DNA of 64,000 nt from contig NW_002476417.1 of NCBI RefSeq assembly GCF_000189635.1, positions 682,001 to 746,000 on the forward strand, given 5' to 3'. Under the pieces are notes generated by a model that was not told the DNA's origin, ran no database searches, and worked only from the letters and a program-made list of their open reading frames with translations. Shown piece by piece: positions 12,267 through 24,900 of this stretch; the first letter of the stretch is position 1; each line of letters opens with the position of its first letter. A program made the position numbers and the translations under genes. This DNA comes from Tetrahymena thermophila SB210 (lineage: Eukaryota; Ciliophora; Oligohymenophorea; Hymenostomatida; Tetrahymenidae).

Positions 12267-14288
12267 TCACTTAGGGTATTGGTAGCATTTTACTTAATCG
12301 TTAACTGTAAAATGTCTTACTTTTTTTCTATTTTAATCTGGTTTTACTTGAAGCTTTTATAAATTTACGATAGGATCTTCTTCTATTACACCTTCATCTT
12401 ATTAAGTTTTTTATGCTAAAGACTCACCAATAAATATTAGAGATGGGTTAGTTTGTTGATTTAAATTTGTGCTATAACTTGTTTAAAAATTTTAAATTTG
12501 ATTAATTTATGTTAGAGTATTTGTGCTAATAAATTATTCAGAAAATTAATTTTAAGATAATAAAAATTATTCTTCTTCATTTAGTTTGTATCTATCGTGT
12601 AGAATTAAAGTTTTGTGAGTTTTTTAAGACCTAGCAAATCTAGAAAATTATGGATCAGCTTACAATTTTTTCGAGCTGTAGGATTCTTATAAATCATTTC
12701 CCTTTTCCTCTTCTTCTTATTATTAATTATTAATATTTTTCTCATCAACATAAAGACTTTGAATTCTTTTTATCTTTGTATTATTTTAAGATTCATTGTT
12801 GATAATTTCTTCAGAAAAAGTTTAGGATTTTTGATGGCGGTTTATTACTTAGTCTGAAAAGCATATATGAGGGGTTATGCTTTGTTTAAAAAATACTGAT
12901 TGATTGCTTTTTTGTTCTTTAAGTGGAGAGATAGTTATTTTAGGAGGAGAATTATTATTATCATTGGTGGGAGATTCAACTTATTAAATATTCAATAACT
13001 CAGCTGGTAGTGATTCTTCTTTGCACTACTCTGTTTTTAAACATGCCTCATAAAACGAAGAGTAATTTCTATTCTATGAGGAAGTAGATTATTTTGAGTT
13101 TCCACTATCTTTTCTTAAAATTATGTGGCCTAGAGAATAAGGACTTTCTTATGAGAATTCCTATTCACTGTGATGGTTAGTCCTTTGCAAGATGCTATAG
13201 TCTATTGATATTTTTCTGCTTACAGGTTTTATTAAACCTAGTTTTTGATAGGCATGAACCTTTTTAGATAGTCTTCTTGCGTTATTTTCAAAGTTATTAA
13301 ATATTATAAGAGCTAGAGGTGAAGTATTTTATTTTCCAGTTATCCAAGGATGGAGAAGCGCTTAATCTGGAGTAATTCTCTCTTTAGGATTTAAAATTAA
13401 ACATTTTTAAATAAGATCTTTCGCTTCGTCACTTATTGCTGACCAAATATGGCTTTAAAATTGATAATCTGCATTTTGTATTTTTGCAATTAAGTCCTAC
13501 AAATACTCAGCCTAAAATGGTTCCTAGCCACTTAGCATAGTATAAAGTACTACACCCGCACTCCATATATCTACTGATTAGTCATACTCGTCTTCACTAA
13601 AAACTTCTGGAGCAGAGAAGGAAACAGTACCTGTATAAGTCCACATTTTAACATTCTTGTTAAAAAACTTATCCTTTTTTGTAGTAGACCCAAATTTCGA
13701 AATATTGAAGTCGGTTATTTTAACACATTGTCCATCTTCTGTAGAGAGAATGTTATTAGGCTTCAGATCTCTATGGCATACACATGATTCATGCATATAG
13801 CGTATGCATGAGAGAATTTATTTGAAAATTCGTGAGGCTATTTCTTCAGAATAAGATCCTAACTTTCTAATTACTTCAAACATTTCGCTTGCTTCTACTA
13901 ATTCCATTATAGTATAGATTCTTCTCTTAATTTCATCAACGTAAAGCTCATAAACTCGTACAATATTAGGGTGATTAAGCTTCTTTATATTCTTAAATTC
14001 TCTTATAACCTGTAAAACAGTTTCTTCATCTTTTAATTTCACCATTTTACAGGCAAAGAGCTCACCATCTGATATTCTCTTCACTTTTTTAACTAAACCA
14101 ACACATCCTTCTCCTAATATATCTAGTTCTTCGAAAAATGAGCTAAAATTTCCAGGGATATAATAAATTTAATACTCTCGATCCTTCTCTACAACTTCAG
14201 CCCTATCTGAAATCATTGGATAATTTACTTTCTTGATTGTGCCTTTAAGCTAGCTCCTTAGTTTATTCATTTTTTCATTTTTCGACAT
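12267..14288 (-). CDS. Serine/threonine protein kinase, CAMK-like, with DFN motif (copy 1)
   Basis: Intronless, 673 aa from the ATG at 14288 to TGA at 12267. The kinase domain occupies about residues 53-315: glycine loop GEGCVGLV at 59, the Lys of ACKMVK, catalytic loop HRDLKPNN at 172, then TDFNISKFG at 193, TGTVSFSAPEVF, and DIWSAGVVLYTMLSG. Asp of the metal-binding motif is kept, but the usual Gly after Phe is Asn. Catalytic Asp and the VAIK-type Lys are present, so an active enzyme is likely. After the domain comes a 350-residue Ser/Gln-rich tail with KTLILHDRYKLNEEEQF, also found in the neighbour. It is a tandem duplicate of the gene at 15404-17353 (about 1.1 kb upstream, same strand). 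Substrate unknown. Confidence 0.9.
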
Positions 14289-15403
14289 TTTAATAAGCTT
14301 ATTTATTATTTTGGAGTTAAAGCAACTTATCCAAACTTTTATTACCAAATTTTCTTTTATTAAATAAATAGATGGTTGAGTAAAATTTTTCTTGTAAATC
14401 GATATATTTATTATTTGTGTTTAATTAAAACCATTGTTTATTTAGTATGATATAGGCTAAAATTTGCATAAAAAATTTTAATAGTTCTAGTTCATTTGAC
14501 CATAATTACTTTAGTGTAATCAGCTTTTACACATTACATAAAAATGTTAGTTAAAGCTTGAAATAATTTTTAAAGTTTAAAATATTTTTTCTAACACGTT
14601 GGTTTTTGATTTTAGAGTATGCTTTTAAAGAAAAATATAACTTAATTCAGAAAAATCAATTATACCACAAAGAATTATACTAAGATTTCTACTCAGTAAT
14701 ACTTTTTTTAAAATCAAGTATTACTGAATTTTATTATTTTTATAAAGAATCAACTATGACCTTTTTAATTTACACATAGTTCTCTAATAGTATTAAAAAA
14801 ATATGTAATTATATTTTATAAAGAATTCTATGATTATTCAAAATTATCCTATACTTCTTCTTAAAAAGATTTATCTAATTACTTCATTTAAAAATATTAT
14901 TTTGAAAACAAGTTTATTTATAATTTGAAAAGTGCTTTTGTATTAAATTTTAGTAAATTGTTTAAAAAATTGATTCTTTTGAAGTATTTAAACGTAAATA
15001 AATAAATTAATAAAATATAAAGAAGGCTAAAAATTAATTAATTTAACAAACAAAATTACAAGTTTAGAAAATGATTCTTTTATCTATTTAATTATAAATA
15101 ATTAAATGAAATTTTAATAACGTCATTCCTATGTTTTTTATAAATTATGTTAAGTAAGGAAGACTCATAAATATACCAATTTATCAAATAATTAAAATTG
15201 ATCTGGTAAATAATAAGTTAATTAGATTTATTTTGAATTCTTCATTGATTGGCTAATCCAGCTTGTTTTTATTTTACATTTATATGAAGATTTATTTTAT
15301 TTAAATTGTTTATTTAAAATTTTTCATATTCATTTGAAAATGAAATTCTATTACTAAGTCCTAATTTATTTTTTTTAATCTTTAATTGATTGCGCAAAAT
15401 CAA
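14289..15403. other. Intergenic between the two tandem kinase genes
   Basis: Promoter region of kinase copy 1 and 3' flank of kinase copy 2. AT-rich with poly-A/T tracts. The only structured element seen is the inverted repeat at 14693-14727. No gene. Confidence 0.55.
14693..14727. repeat. Perfect 11-bp inverted repeat (hairpin)
   Basis: Left arm tcagtaatact at 14693-14703 and right arm agtattactga at 14717-14727, with a 13-nt A/T loop; one more inner pair extends the stem to 12. It lies about 400 bp upstream of kinase copy 1. It could be a dyad-symmetric protein-binding site or a chance feature of AT-rich DNA. Confidence 0.6.
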
Positions 15404-17353
15404 TCAAGAAGAACACATTGTTTTCTATACTGAGCTTATTAAAAAGGTATTATTTTTAGGCTACTTGCGCTTTTAAGGAGAAATGCTAGTCTATTCACTT
15501 TTTAATTGAGTATTTTGAAATGATATATCTATATTTAATTTTGAATTAAATGTTTGAGAGTTTTCTATTTCTCTATTACTGCTATAAATTTCAGTTGAAT
15601 TTAAGCTATTCATACTATCCTATTCCTGAATATTACATATTTATAAGTTTGATTTATTAAGATAGCTGATTTTATTTTGGAGCATAGTATATATAGGATT
15701 TATAAGATTTTAGCTTTAATTTTAAATATTTGTATTACTGATGCCTTAATCAACTATTTCATCTGTAAAAGTGTGAGAAATACTTGATGTGGAAGATGCT
15801 ATAATTTCATTTTACTAAATTGTAAATTAATCTTACTCACTTAGTCTATATCTATCGTGAATGATCAGAGTTTTATGGTATTTTTTTGCTCTAGGAGAGC
15901 GCTGAAATTAAGGCGAGTTTTATGCCGATTCCTAGTCACTTTCTTCGATGCTTTCATTACACTTCTATATATTTTTTATAGTTGCAAAGCATATACTCGC
16001 CCTTTTGGACATTTCTAATGTATTTTAATTATTAGCATTTATAAAAGGAGAAGATTAGTTATTAAAAGTGTTGAACTAGTTAAAAGACAATAAGCTTCCA
16101 CTAGCTTCAGGTGTCAATTATTATTGTATATTTTTATAAGTAGCAAAACTAGTTATAGACTTAGATTAATCGTCAAAAGCCTCTTTTATGCTATTTTAAT
16201 TATTATTAGCTTCGTTTAAGCAAAATTATCTAAGTTAGTGTTAGCGGAGAATACTTGAATCAACTGATTTTTTTCTTTCCGATATTTTTATAAGTCCAAG
16301 CTTTTCGTAAGCATTAACTTGCTTGGAAAGCTTTTTGGCTGTGTTCTCAAAATTATTAAAGAAGATTAAAGCTAATGGAGAAGTATTTTGCTTACCAGTA
16401 ATCCAAGGATGAAGGAGAGCCTACTCTGGTTTAATCCTTTCCTCTGCATTTAAGATTAAGCATTTTCTAATTAGATCTTTTGCATCTTCACTTATATGCT
16501 CCCAACTTTCAGCGGGAAAAGAGTAATCAGCTGTCTATATTTTCTGAATTAAATCTTTAAGATATTCAGCTTAGAAAGGTTCTTATCCACTAAGCATGGT
16601 GTATAAAACAACTCCGGCACTCCAAATATCTACAGACTGATCATACTCGCTCTCTGAAAAAATTTCAGGTGCTGAAAAAGAGACTGTTCCAGTATAGGTC
16701 CACATTTTTAGATTTTAGTTGTATAGCTAATCCTTTTTATTCTGACTTCCAAATTTAGAAATATTAAAATCAGTGATTTTAACACAGAGCCCGTCTTCAG
16801 TGGCTAAAATATTGTTCGGCTTTAAATCTCTGTGGCAAACCAATTGATCATGCATGTATTTAATAGATTAAAGGATTTATTTGAAAATTTTTGAAGCTAT
16901 TTATTCAGAATATGATCCCAATTTTCTGATAACTTCAAACATCTCTCTTGCTTCTACTAATTCCATTATTGTGTAAATTCTTCTTTTCACTTCGTCTACA
17001 AAAAGTTCGTACATTTTTACTATGTTGGGATGGTTTAATTTTTAAATATTTTTAAATTCTCTAATGACCTACATTACAGTTTCTTCATCTTTTAATTTTA
17101 CTGTTTTGCAAGCGAAATACTCACCTGTAGAAATCTTGCGCACTTTCTTAACTAAACCAACACATCCCTCTCCCAAAATTTCAAATTCCTAATAGTATGT
17201 ATGAAAATTACCCATGATGTAGTAAATATTATAGGCACTGTCTTATTCGATAATTTCTTTTCTTTGAGAAAACATGGTTTCTTAGGAAATCTTGAGATTT
17301 AGACTTCCCTTTATCGAAGATTTAAGTTACTCAAATTTATTATTTTTTTTCAT
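15404..17353 (-). CDS. Serine/threonine protein kinase, CAMK-like, with DFN motif (copy 2)
   Basis: Intronless, 649 aa from the ATG at 17353 to TGA at 15404. Same architecture as its downstream neighbour: GEGCVGLV at about residue 61, the Lys of ACKTVK, HRDLKPNN at 174, TDFNISKFG at 195, TGTVSFSAPEIF, then WSAGVVLYTMLSG and HPWITGKQNTSPLALIFFNNFEN just after the domain. Again Asn replaces Gly of DFG, so the change predates the duplication. The long tail is Asn/Ser/Gln-rich and has diverged, except for KTLIIHDRYRLSEQ, which matches KTLILHDRYKLNEEEQ in copy 1 and may be a docking or regulatory element. The N-terminal 50 residues differ between copies. Probably a ciliate-specific kinase subfamily; role unknown. 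Confidence 0.9.
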
Positions 17354-18474
17354 TTTCTTTAATTTAATATTTCTTTTTCTTATCAATTTTTCTTCTCAAA
17401 ACTTAATGATTTATAAATTGCTTGAATTCCTTTTGTTAAATTGCTCTTAATTGATGGCTAATCACCAATAAATTATAAAGAATTTTTGTAAAACAACCTT
17501 GATCAAAGTAAATCAAACATAATTATATAGATAATCCTTCATAGATTGCAAATGTAGGATTCTGTAAATCATTAATAAAAGTTATAACAAAAAATATAAT
17601 ATTAATTCTAAATCTGGTTCAGTACAATTTTTTGTTATAAACAGCCTAAAAAATTTATCTATAGAATTTTTTATCACATAAAAAGTATTTAAATTCAAAT
17701 TTTATGAATTCATTCAATTAATTTCATTAAAATTATAGTTTTATGGAAAATATTTTTTTCTATTTAACTTAGCAATTTTTGAGCATAATGGATTTTACTT
17801 TATCAAAGTTTTTAATTTAAAAAAGGCTTCATAAATTAATTAATGGACTCAAATTAATAAATAGATACAGCATATTAAGAACATTTTAGCAAAAGCCAAA
17901 CTGAAGATAAGTTGATAATTAATTGAAAAATAAAGCATATTATTATTATGTTTAAGATAAATTATTCTTAACTCATAAAATGATAGCACTAATCTTGCAT
18001 TTATAACAATTAAATTTTTATATTCAATTTACTCTCTTGAGCTATTAGTACAATAAAAAATTATTTTTTTGATCATTTTAATCACAATAGTTTATATTGA
18101 CTTATAACTTGTATATAAGAATGGTGTCTAAAAATAGAAAATGTATTTTTTAGGTTTATTTTTGTAAATTACAATTTTAAATTTAATTTTTAAAAATTTA
18201 TTTTATTTAATTTTTCTTATGCAAAGCTTTTTCTTTTTACTAGCTTATTATCTTTTTATAAAAAAAAAATTGATACTGTTAAAAATTAAAAATGGAAAAT
18301 CTTTTAAAAATTCTTAGAGACAACTTTTTATGTTTATGAACATTGTACATTCTTTGAGCTTGGAATTCTGATATATGAAAATTAAAAATGACCTAAATTT
18401 TATTATGCTTTTTCTGATGAAATATTGGATCAAGAGATTTAATACTGCATCTGAAATTACAAAACGATTTCTTG
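17354..18474. other. Intergenic, divergent promoter region
   Basis: The start of the minus-strand kinase copy 2 and the plus-strand clathrin gene point away from each other across this gap. The DNA is AT-rich with broken short frames only (for example near 18293 and 18400). No recognisable gene. Confidence 0.5.
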
Positions 18475-18777
18475 ATGCCTTATCTTTTATATATTAAAGA
18501 TATAAATAATGGGAAAAATATTGAAATTATTCAAAAATTTAAGAGTCTATCAAAAACAAAAGATGGATATATTTAATCGCCTTGTAAGAATAACAATTAA
18601 TAAGAAATTATAAACAAGAGTTGTTTATTGAGTATTACTTTGAAAAGTCTTAGAGAAAAAATAGAAGATGTGGAGAGAAACAATAAAAATAAATCTAAAG
18701 TAAAGAAATTAGAATAGATGATCTCAATAAAAAATGAATAGAAATACATTGAATCAATCAATCAATTAGTTAAATGA
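18475..18777 (+). CDS. Possible small hypothetical protein, 100 aa
   Basis: The frame opens at the ATG at 18475 (MPYLLYIKDINNGKN) and runs 100 codons to TGA, using TAA/TAG as Gln. The C-terminal half is charged and helix-forming (TLKSLREKIEDVERNN, then VKKLEQMI), as in a coiled coil, and its composition is more coding-like than the surrounding DNA. The frame is open upstream of the ATG to about 18426. It ends 221 bp before the clathrin start, so it could be a degenerate remnant or chance. Not recognised. Confidence 0.3.
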
Positions 18778-18997
18778 TTGAATGAATGAATTATTATTTT
18801 TGAGATTGCTTTATTAAATGAATAGATAATTCAAAAATTAGTTTGTAAGAAATATTTAGTTAAATAAAAATTAATGTATTAGCAAGGATAATTAAGTGCA
18901 ATGATGTGGGAAATAAAAAATAATTAAATAAAAAATCTTTAAAATAAAAAAGAAATAAAGAAGAAGAAAACAAAATCAACAACAAAAAACAAAAGAC

Positions 18998-21900
18998 ATG
19001 CAAGGAGGCGTTCCTATTAGAGTTTAGACAGTTGCTTCCCTAACCCAATTAGGAGTTGGTTCTGAATATCTTAAGTTCAATTAAACAAGCTTTTAGTCAG
19101 ATAGAACTATTTGCATTAATGACAAGAATGCAGTAAAATTATGATTCATTCTGCTTTGAGATTTTAACATTTTTCTCAGTCTTCAAAATCCTCTTATTAG
19201 ATATATTGATTCCTCAAACATAACTATTATTTCAATTTTAGTTGGCATGATTACTTTTTAAATTTTTACATTTTTTAAATTTTTGGTTAATCCAAATCAA
19301 TTATGAAGCATTTAAAGGAGTAAGAGCCTTACCATAAACCAGTTGAGCTTTAAGCTTAGCCCAAAAATTAAAGAATTATTTTGTAAATAGTAAGATACGC
19401 AGTAGCTGATCCATTTATTTTTATCTTAAAACTAACAAATTTTTCTTTTTGTAATTTTGAATGAATAGAAGAGGAAAAAGAAAGACTTTTAAATAGTTCA
19501 ATATGAATATTAAACAAAGCTAAAGATATTTTTTTTAATAATAAACATTAGCAAGGATAAAACCAATTGACATAGATTTAGGTTGACAACAACTTCAGCG
19601 TTAATAGAAAACCCAATAAAGCTGAGTACAGTTTAAACCATCCTACAAAGAATATCCTTAGTATGAGAGCTCCTAGTCCCAACGGAGTAGGCTGTTATGT
19701 TTAAGTAACCTAATTTATTCTTATTATATTTTGATATTTGCACAAGCCCTTAGCTTGATTACTGCTTTTACCACAGAGAGGTGAAAAATTCTAAATATTT
19801 TCATCTTTTCTGCTAAAATAATCTCTTTTTTTTCCATGTTTTCAAACTCTTATTAACGGTGTTTAATAAAATATAAAGATCTATAACTTAGACAACAGAG
19901 AAAAGCTAAAACATATTGATTTAAATGAAAACATTGTCTATATGACTTGGGTTAACAATAACATATTAGCAATGGTTACTCCCACCAAGGTTTATCATAG
20001 TGATCTTACTTCCCAAGCTCCTTCAACAGTTGCTTTTGAAAGGTAACATATATTTAAAATAGAATTTTAAAATAAATAAGCTGAAAGATCAATCTATCGC
20101 TCAATCCCAGCACTAAAACAATAATATTTTATAGAAATGCAAATCCAAAATACATAGAGAAAATTAAAGAATAAATAATGCAAATAATATTGCTGGACAA
20201 CTTGAATTTTTCATCAGTTTAAGCAATTAAATGTTATTGAAATAATGAGAGAGAAGCAAAGAAAGAAAAATAGATGTGATTGCACTTAATATAACTCAAT
20301 AATTTATTATTTTTGAAAATGAAATCAAATTAAATGAAAACGAAAACAATGATTAAATAAACTAACAAATAAACAAATTAATAAATAAATAAAACAAAGA
20401 AAAAAAGAAAGGTTGATAGAAAAAAAATAAATAAATATCCTATTTTATTATTTATTTATTATATTAATTTTATTTAATTAATTAATTTCTTTTTTTAATT
20501 TTATTTGCAACTCACATTTTATTTTTTCTGATTACTTTTTTTTGCTATTCTTTTGAGATATCTTAATCTTAACTAATAAATAAATAAATCAATAAACAAA
20601 GAAAGAAAGAAATAAAAAAACAATGCCATCCTTATTTCTCTCAAATAAAATACTTAATGCATTTTCTTGATAAATATACCAATTTATTTAAATTTCAAAA
20701 ATTTTATTCGCTTAATTAACCATTTAATAAACTTACTTATCAGAAATTTGACAAAAATAATTATTCTTTAAATAAGTATTTTCAAATTAATTTAAATATT
20801 TTTTTCCATAAAATAAATAATAGAGCTGGTAATTTAGCTAACCCCAACTGTTAGATTATTGGTTATAAAGTTAACACCTAAGGTAATTGGGCTGCCTTAT
20901 ACGGTATCTCTTCTCCTGATTAGAGACAAATTAATGGTGATATTCAATTATATAAGCTTGATGAAAACAGTTAATAACCTTTAACTGGTCACTGCTGTTG
21001 CTTCGGATAGGCTAAAATTCATAATGATACTCACCTTTCAGATATTTTTGCTTATTATGATAGAAAACCTGGTGACACTGTTGCTAAAATTCTTTTAAGA
21101 GAATTATCAGCTCCTCCTGAGGGTTTCTAAAAATATAAGGGAGCTGCTGAATATCCTTTCAATGCCTAATTCCCAGCTGATTTCCCTATTTATATGTAAG
21201 TTTGCACTAAATATGGTTAACTTTTCTGCTTGAGCAAGAGCGGTTTCCTCTTTGTTTATGAATTGACTACCAGCGCCCTTATCTATCAATAAAAGGTTAC
21301 TGATTCTTCTATCTTTGTTGCCACTCAAGACTCTAAAGAAGATGGTATCTATGCTATTGCTAAAAACGGTAATGTAATTCTTATATAAATTGACCCTTCT
21401 TAACTAGTTCCTCACCTCTAAAGATAATAAAATATTCCTAATGTCGTCTAAGTTGCCTTCAAGCTTGCTTCTAGGTATAATACTCTTTGCAATTACAATT
21501 TAATTGAATTTAAAAAAAATAATACTTAAATTATTGAATTAAATTTTTTCCAATTAAAAAAATTAGATATAGACTCCCTGGAGCTGATGGTATGTTCATG
21601 GATTAATTCAATAGATTTATGATGGCAGGTGATTACGCTAACGCTGCTTAAATTGCTGCTGGCGCTCCTGGTGAATTAATTAGAAATGCTTAAACTATTG
21701 CTAAATTTAAATAACTTTAAGGCACTCCCTCCCCTCTTCTTGTTTATTTCTAAACTTTAATCTAAAAGGGTACCTTAAACTAATTAGAATCTTACGAACT
21801 TGCTCAATTCCTCTTGAGCTAGAACAAAATGACTGCAGTTGAAAAGTTAATGAATGAAAATAAGCTTGAATACTCTGAAGGTTTGGGTGATTTGATTGCC

Positions 21901-24900
21901 ACCTAAAATCCTAACTCAGCTCTTGAAGTTTACAAGAAATCTGGTTCTCACTTAAAGGTTATTTCTACCTTAGGAGGTTTGGGTCGTATTGATGAGGCTG
22001 ATAAGTACGCTCGCTTAAATAACTTAAGCTAAATTAACTACACTGAAGTTATTAGATCCACTGTCCTCACCAACCCCTAATAAGCAGTTACCCTTGCCAA
22101 GACTTAAGTTGCCACTAATCCCAGCACTAATGTTCATCAAATTGCTGAAATCTTTGGTTAAGCTGGTAAGTTCAAGGAAATGAGTGCATTCCTTGTTGAC
22201 TGTATGAAGTAAAACAGACCTGAAGATGGTCCTTGGTAAACTAAGGTCCTTGAATGGAATATCATAAATGAACCTAACATTGTTGACCCCATTTTCGATT
22301 TAACCAAATGGAATCAATACAACAGATTACGTATTGCTTAACTATGTGAATAAAAGCAACTCTACTAGAGAGCCCTTGAAAATTACTCTGACATCAAGGA
22401 CATCAGACGTGTCTGCCTTAACACTCATATGATTCAACCTGCTTGGCTCGTTAATTATTTCAGTAATGTCCAAACTGATTGGGCTCTTGCTTGCATGTAA
22501 GATTTATTGAAACATAACAGATAAAATCTCCCATTAGTTGTTGAAGCTTGTGCCAAGAACTATTAAAAATTCACTGTTTAAAGCTGTATCAAGTGCTTCG
22601 AATCTGTAAGAAATTTTTAATTCCCTAACATTTTTAAAATTTAAATTTCTTTATAATAAGGTTGGTTCATTCGATGGTGTCTATACCTTCTTAAGTTAAA
22701 TTATTAACTCTACTGAAGACAAGGATATCCATTTCAAGTATATTGAAGCCGCCACCAAGTGCAACTAATTGAGAATTGTTGAATAAGTTATTTAGGAAAA
22801 GGCTAACTGTTATGATCCCGTTAAGGTTAAGGATTTCTTAAAAGGCTTACGTTTACAAGATCCTAAGCCTCTTATCTTCCTTTGTGATATTCATAAATAT
22901 ATTGATGAATTAACTGCTTATCTTTACCAAAACAGTAAATTTAATTTGAATATTTGGGACTTAACAATATTAAAATTTTTTGTTATTAATTAGATTTCTT
23001 GAACTACATTCAAATTTACTTGTTCTAAGTCAATCCTCAAGCTGCCCCCATTGTCTTGGGAACTTTGATTGATCAAGAATGTGAAGAAAGATAAATTCAA
23101 ATCATTTTACAACAAATTGCTGGTAAATTGATTCCTTAATGCTACGAACCCTTAATTGAAGAATTCGAAAAGAGAAACAAACTCAGAGTTCTTGAAAGCT
23201 GGCTTGAAGGAAGATGCAACGAAGGAAACTAAATTCCTGCTATCCATAACGCTTTAGCTAAAATTAAGATTGATACCAACTAGGACCCTGAAACTTTCTT
23301 ACAAAACAACCAATTCTATGATGCTAAGGGTAAATTATCATTATTTTTCAAATAAAAGTAAGAAACATTTCTAAAAATTTCTAATTAATATAAATAGTTG
23401 TTGGTAAGTTCTGTGAAGAAAGAGATCCTCACTTAGCTGTTATTGCTTACAAGAGATCTTGGGGTCAATGCGATGAAGAATTAATTATGGTCACTAACAA
23501 GAACGCTCTCTTCAGACTTTAAGCTAGATATTTGGTTGAAAGACAATCCAAGGAATTGTGGGCTAGCGTTTTAACTCCTGACAATCCTTACAGAAAGTAA
23601 GTCATTGAATAGGTTGTTTAAAGTGCTCTTCCCGAAAGCAAGGATGTTGACTAAGTTTCTACTGCTGTCAAGGCCTTCATGGATGCTGAACTTCCTGAAC
23701 ATTTAATTACCTTATTGGAAAAGATTGTCCTTCACAACCACGAATTCGGTCAATACAAGAAGCTCCAAAACTTATTGATCATCACTGCTATTAAGAGTGA
23801 CAAGACCAAGGTTATGGATTACATTAACCGTCTTGATAACTATGATGGACCCGAAATTGCTAAGATTGCTTTGGGAGATCCTTACTAACTCTATGAAGAA
23901 GCTTATATTATTTATGTTAAGTTCAATCAACCTGTCTCTGCCATTGAAGTCCTTATTAACAATATTGATGACATCCCTAGAGCTGCTGAATATGCTCAAA
24001 AGGTTAACAACCCTGAAGTATGGAGCAAAATTGCTAATGCCTATCTTGACCGTTCCCAAATCACTGAAGCTATTGATTCCTACATTAAGGCTAAGGACCA
24101 CACTATGTACCTCCAAGTCATCAGTGCTGCCGAAATCGATGGTAAGTTCGATCAACTCATTAAGTATCTCTTGATGGCCCGTGAAAACATTAAGGATGCT
24201 TAAATCGATAACGCTCTCGTCTTTGCCTACGCTAAGACTGAAAAGATTACTGATCTTGAAAACTTCATTTCTAATTCCAATTCTGTAGATTACCAACGTG
24301 TTGGTGATCGTTGTTACGATGAAAAGCACTATGAAGCTGCAAAATTGCTCTTCACTGCTACTAAGAATAATGCCAAGATTGCATCCTGTCTCGTTAGATT
24401 AAAACAATTCTAACAAGCTATTGATGCTGCTAAGAAAGCTAATACCCCCAAGACCTGGAAGGAATTAACTATGGCCTGTGTTGAAGCTGCTGAATTTAAA
24501 CTTGCTGCTGTTGCAGGTCTCAACATTATCATTCATCCTGACCATCTTGAAGAATTAGCTTAATACTATGAAGAATTTGGCTACTCAAATGAAATGATCT
24601 CTTTACTTGAAACTGGTATGGGTCTTGATCGTGCCCACGTCGGTATCTTCACCGAATTAGGTGTCCTTCTTGCCAAGTACAGACCTGAAAGACTTATGGA
24701 ACACTGCAAGCAATACTACTCTGTATGATTTTTTAAATATTTTGAAAGACAAAATTTATAATCTTCATTTATTAAATATTTTTATTAATCTAAAATAGAA
24801 AATGAACATCTCCAAATTACTTAGAGTTTGCGAAAGATACTAACACTGGTCTGAAGCTGTCTTCTTGCACTCTAACTATGATTAATATGATAACGCTATC

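Noticed and set aside
23772-24329. Minus-strand open frame of 185 codons inside the clathrin gene, and a third-frame partner on the plus strand
   Set aside because: Both are shadows of a strongly conserved clathrin exon; the clathrin frame matches animal protein residue by residue.
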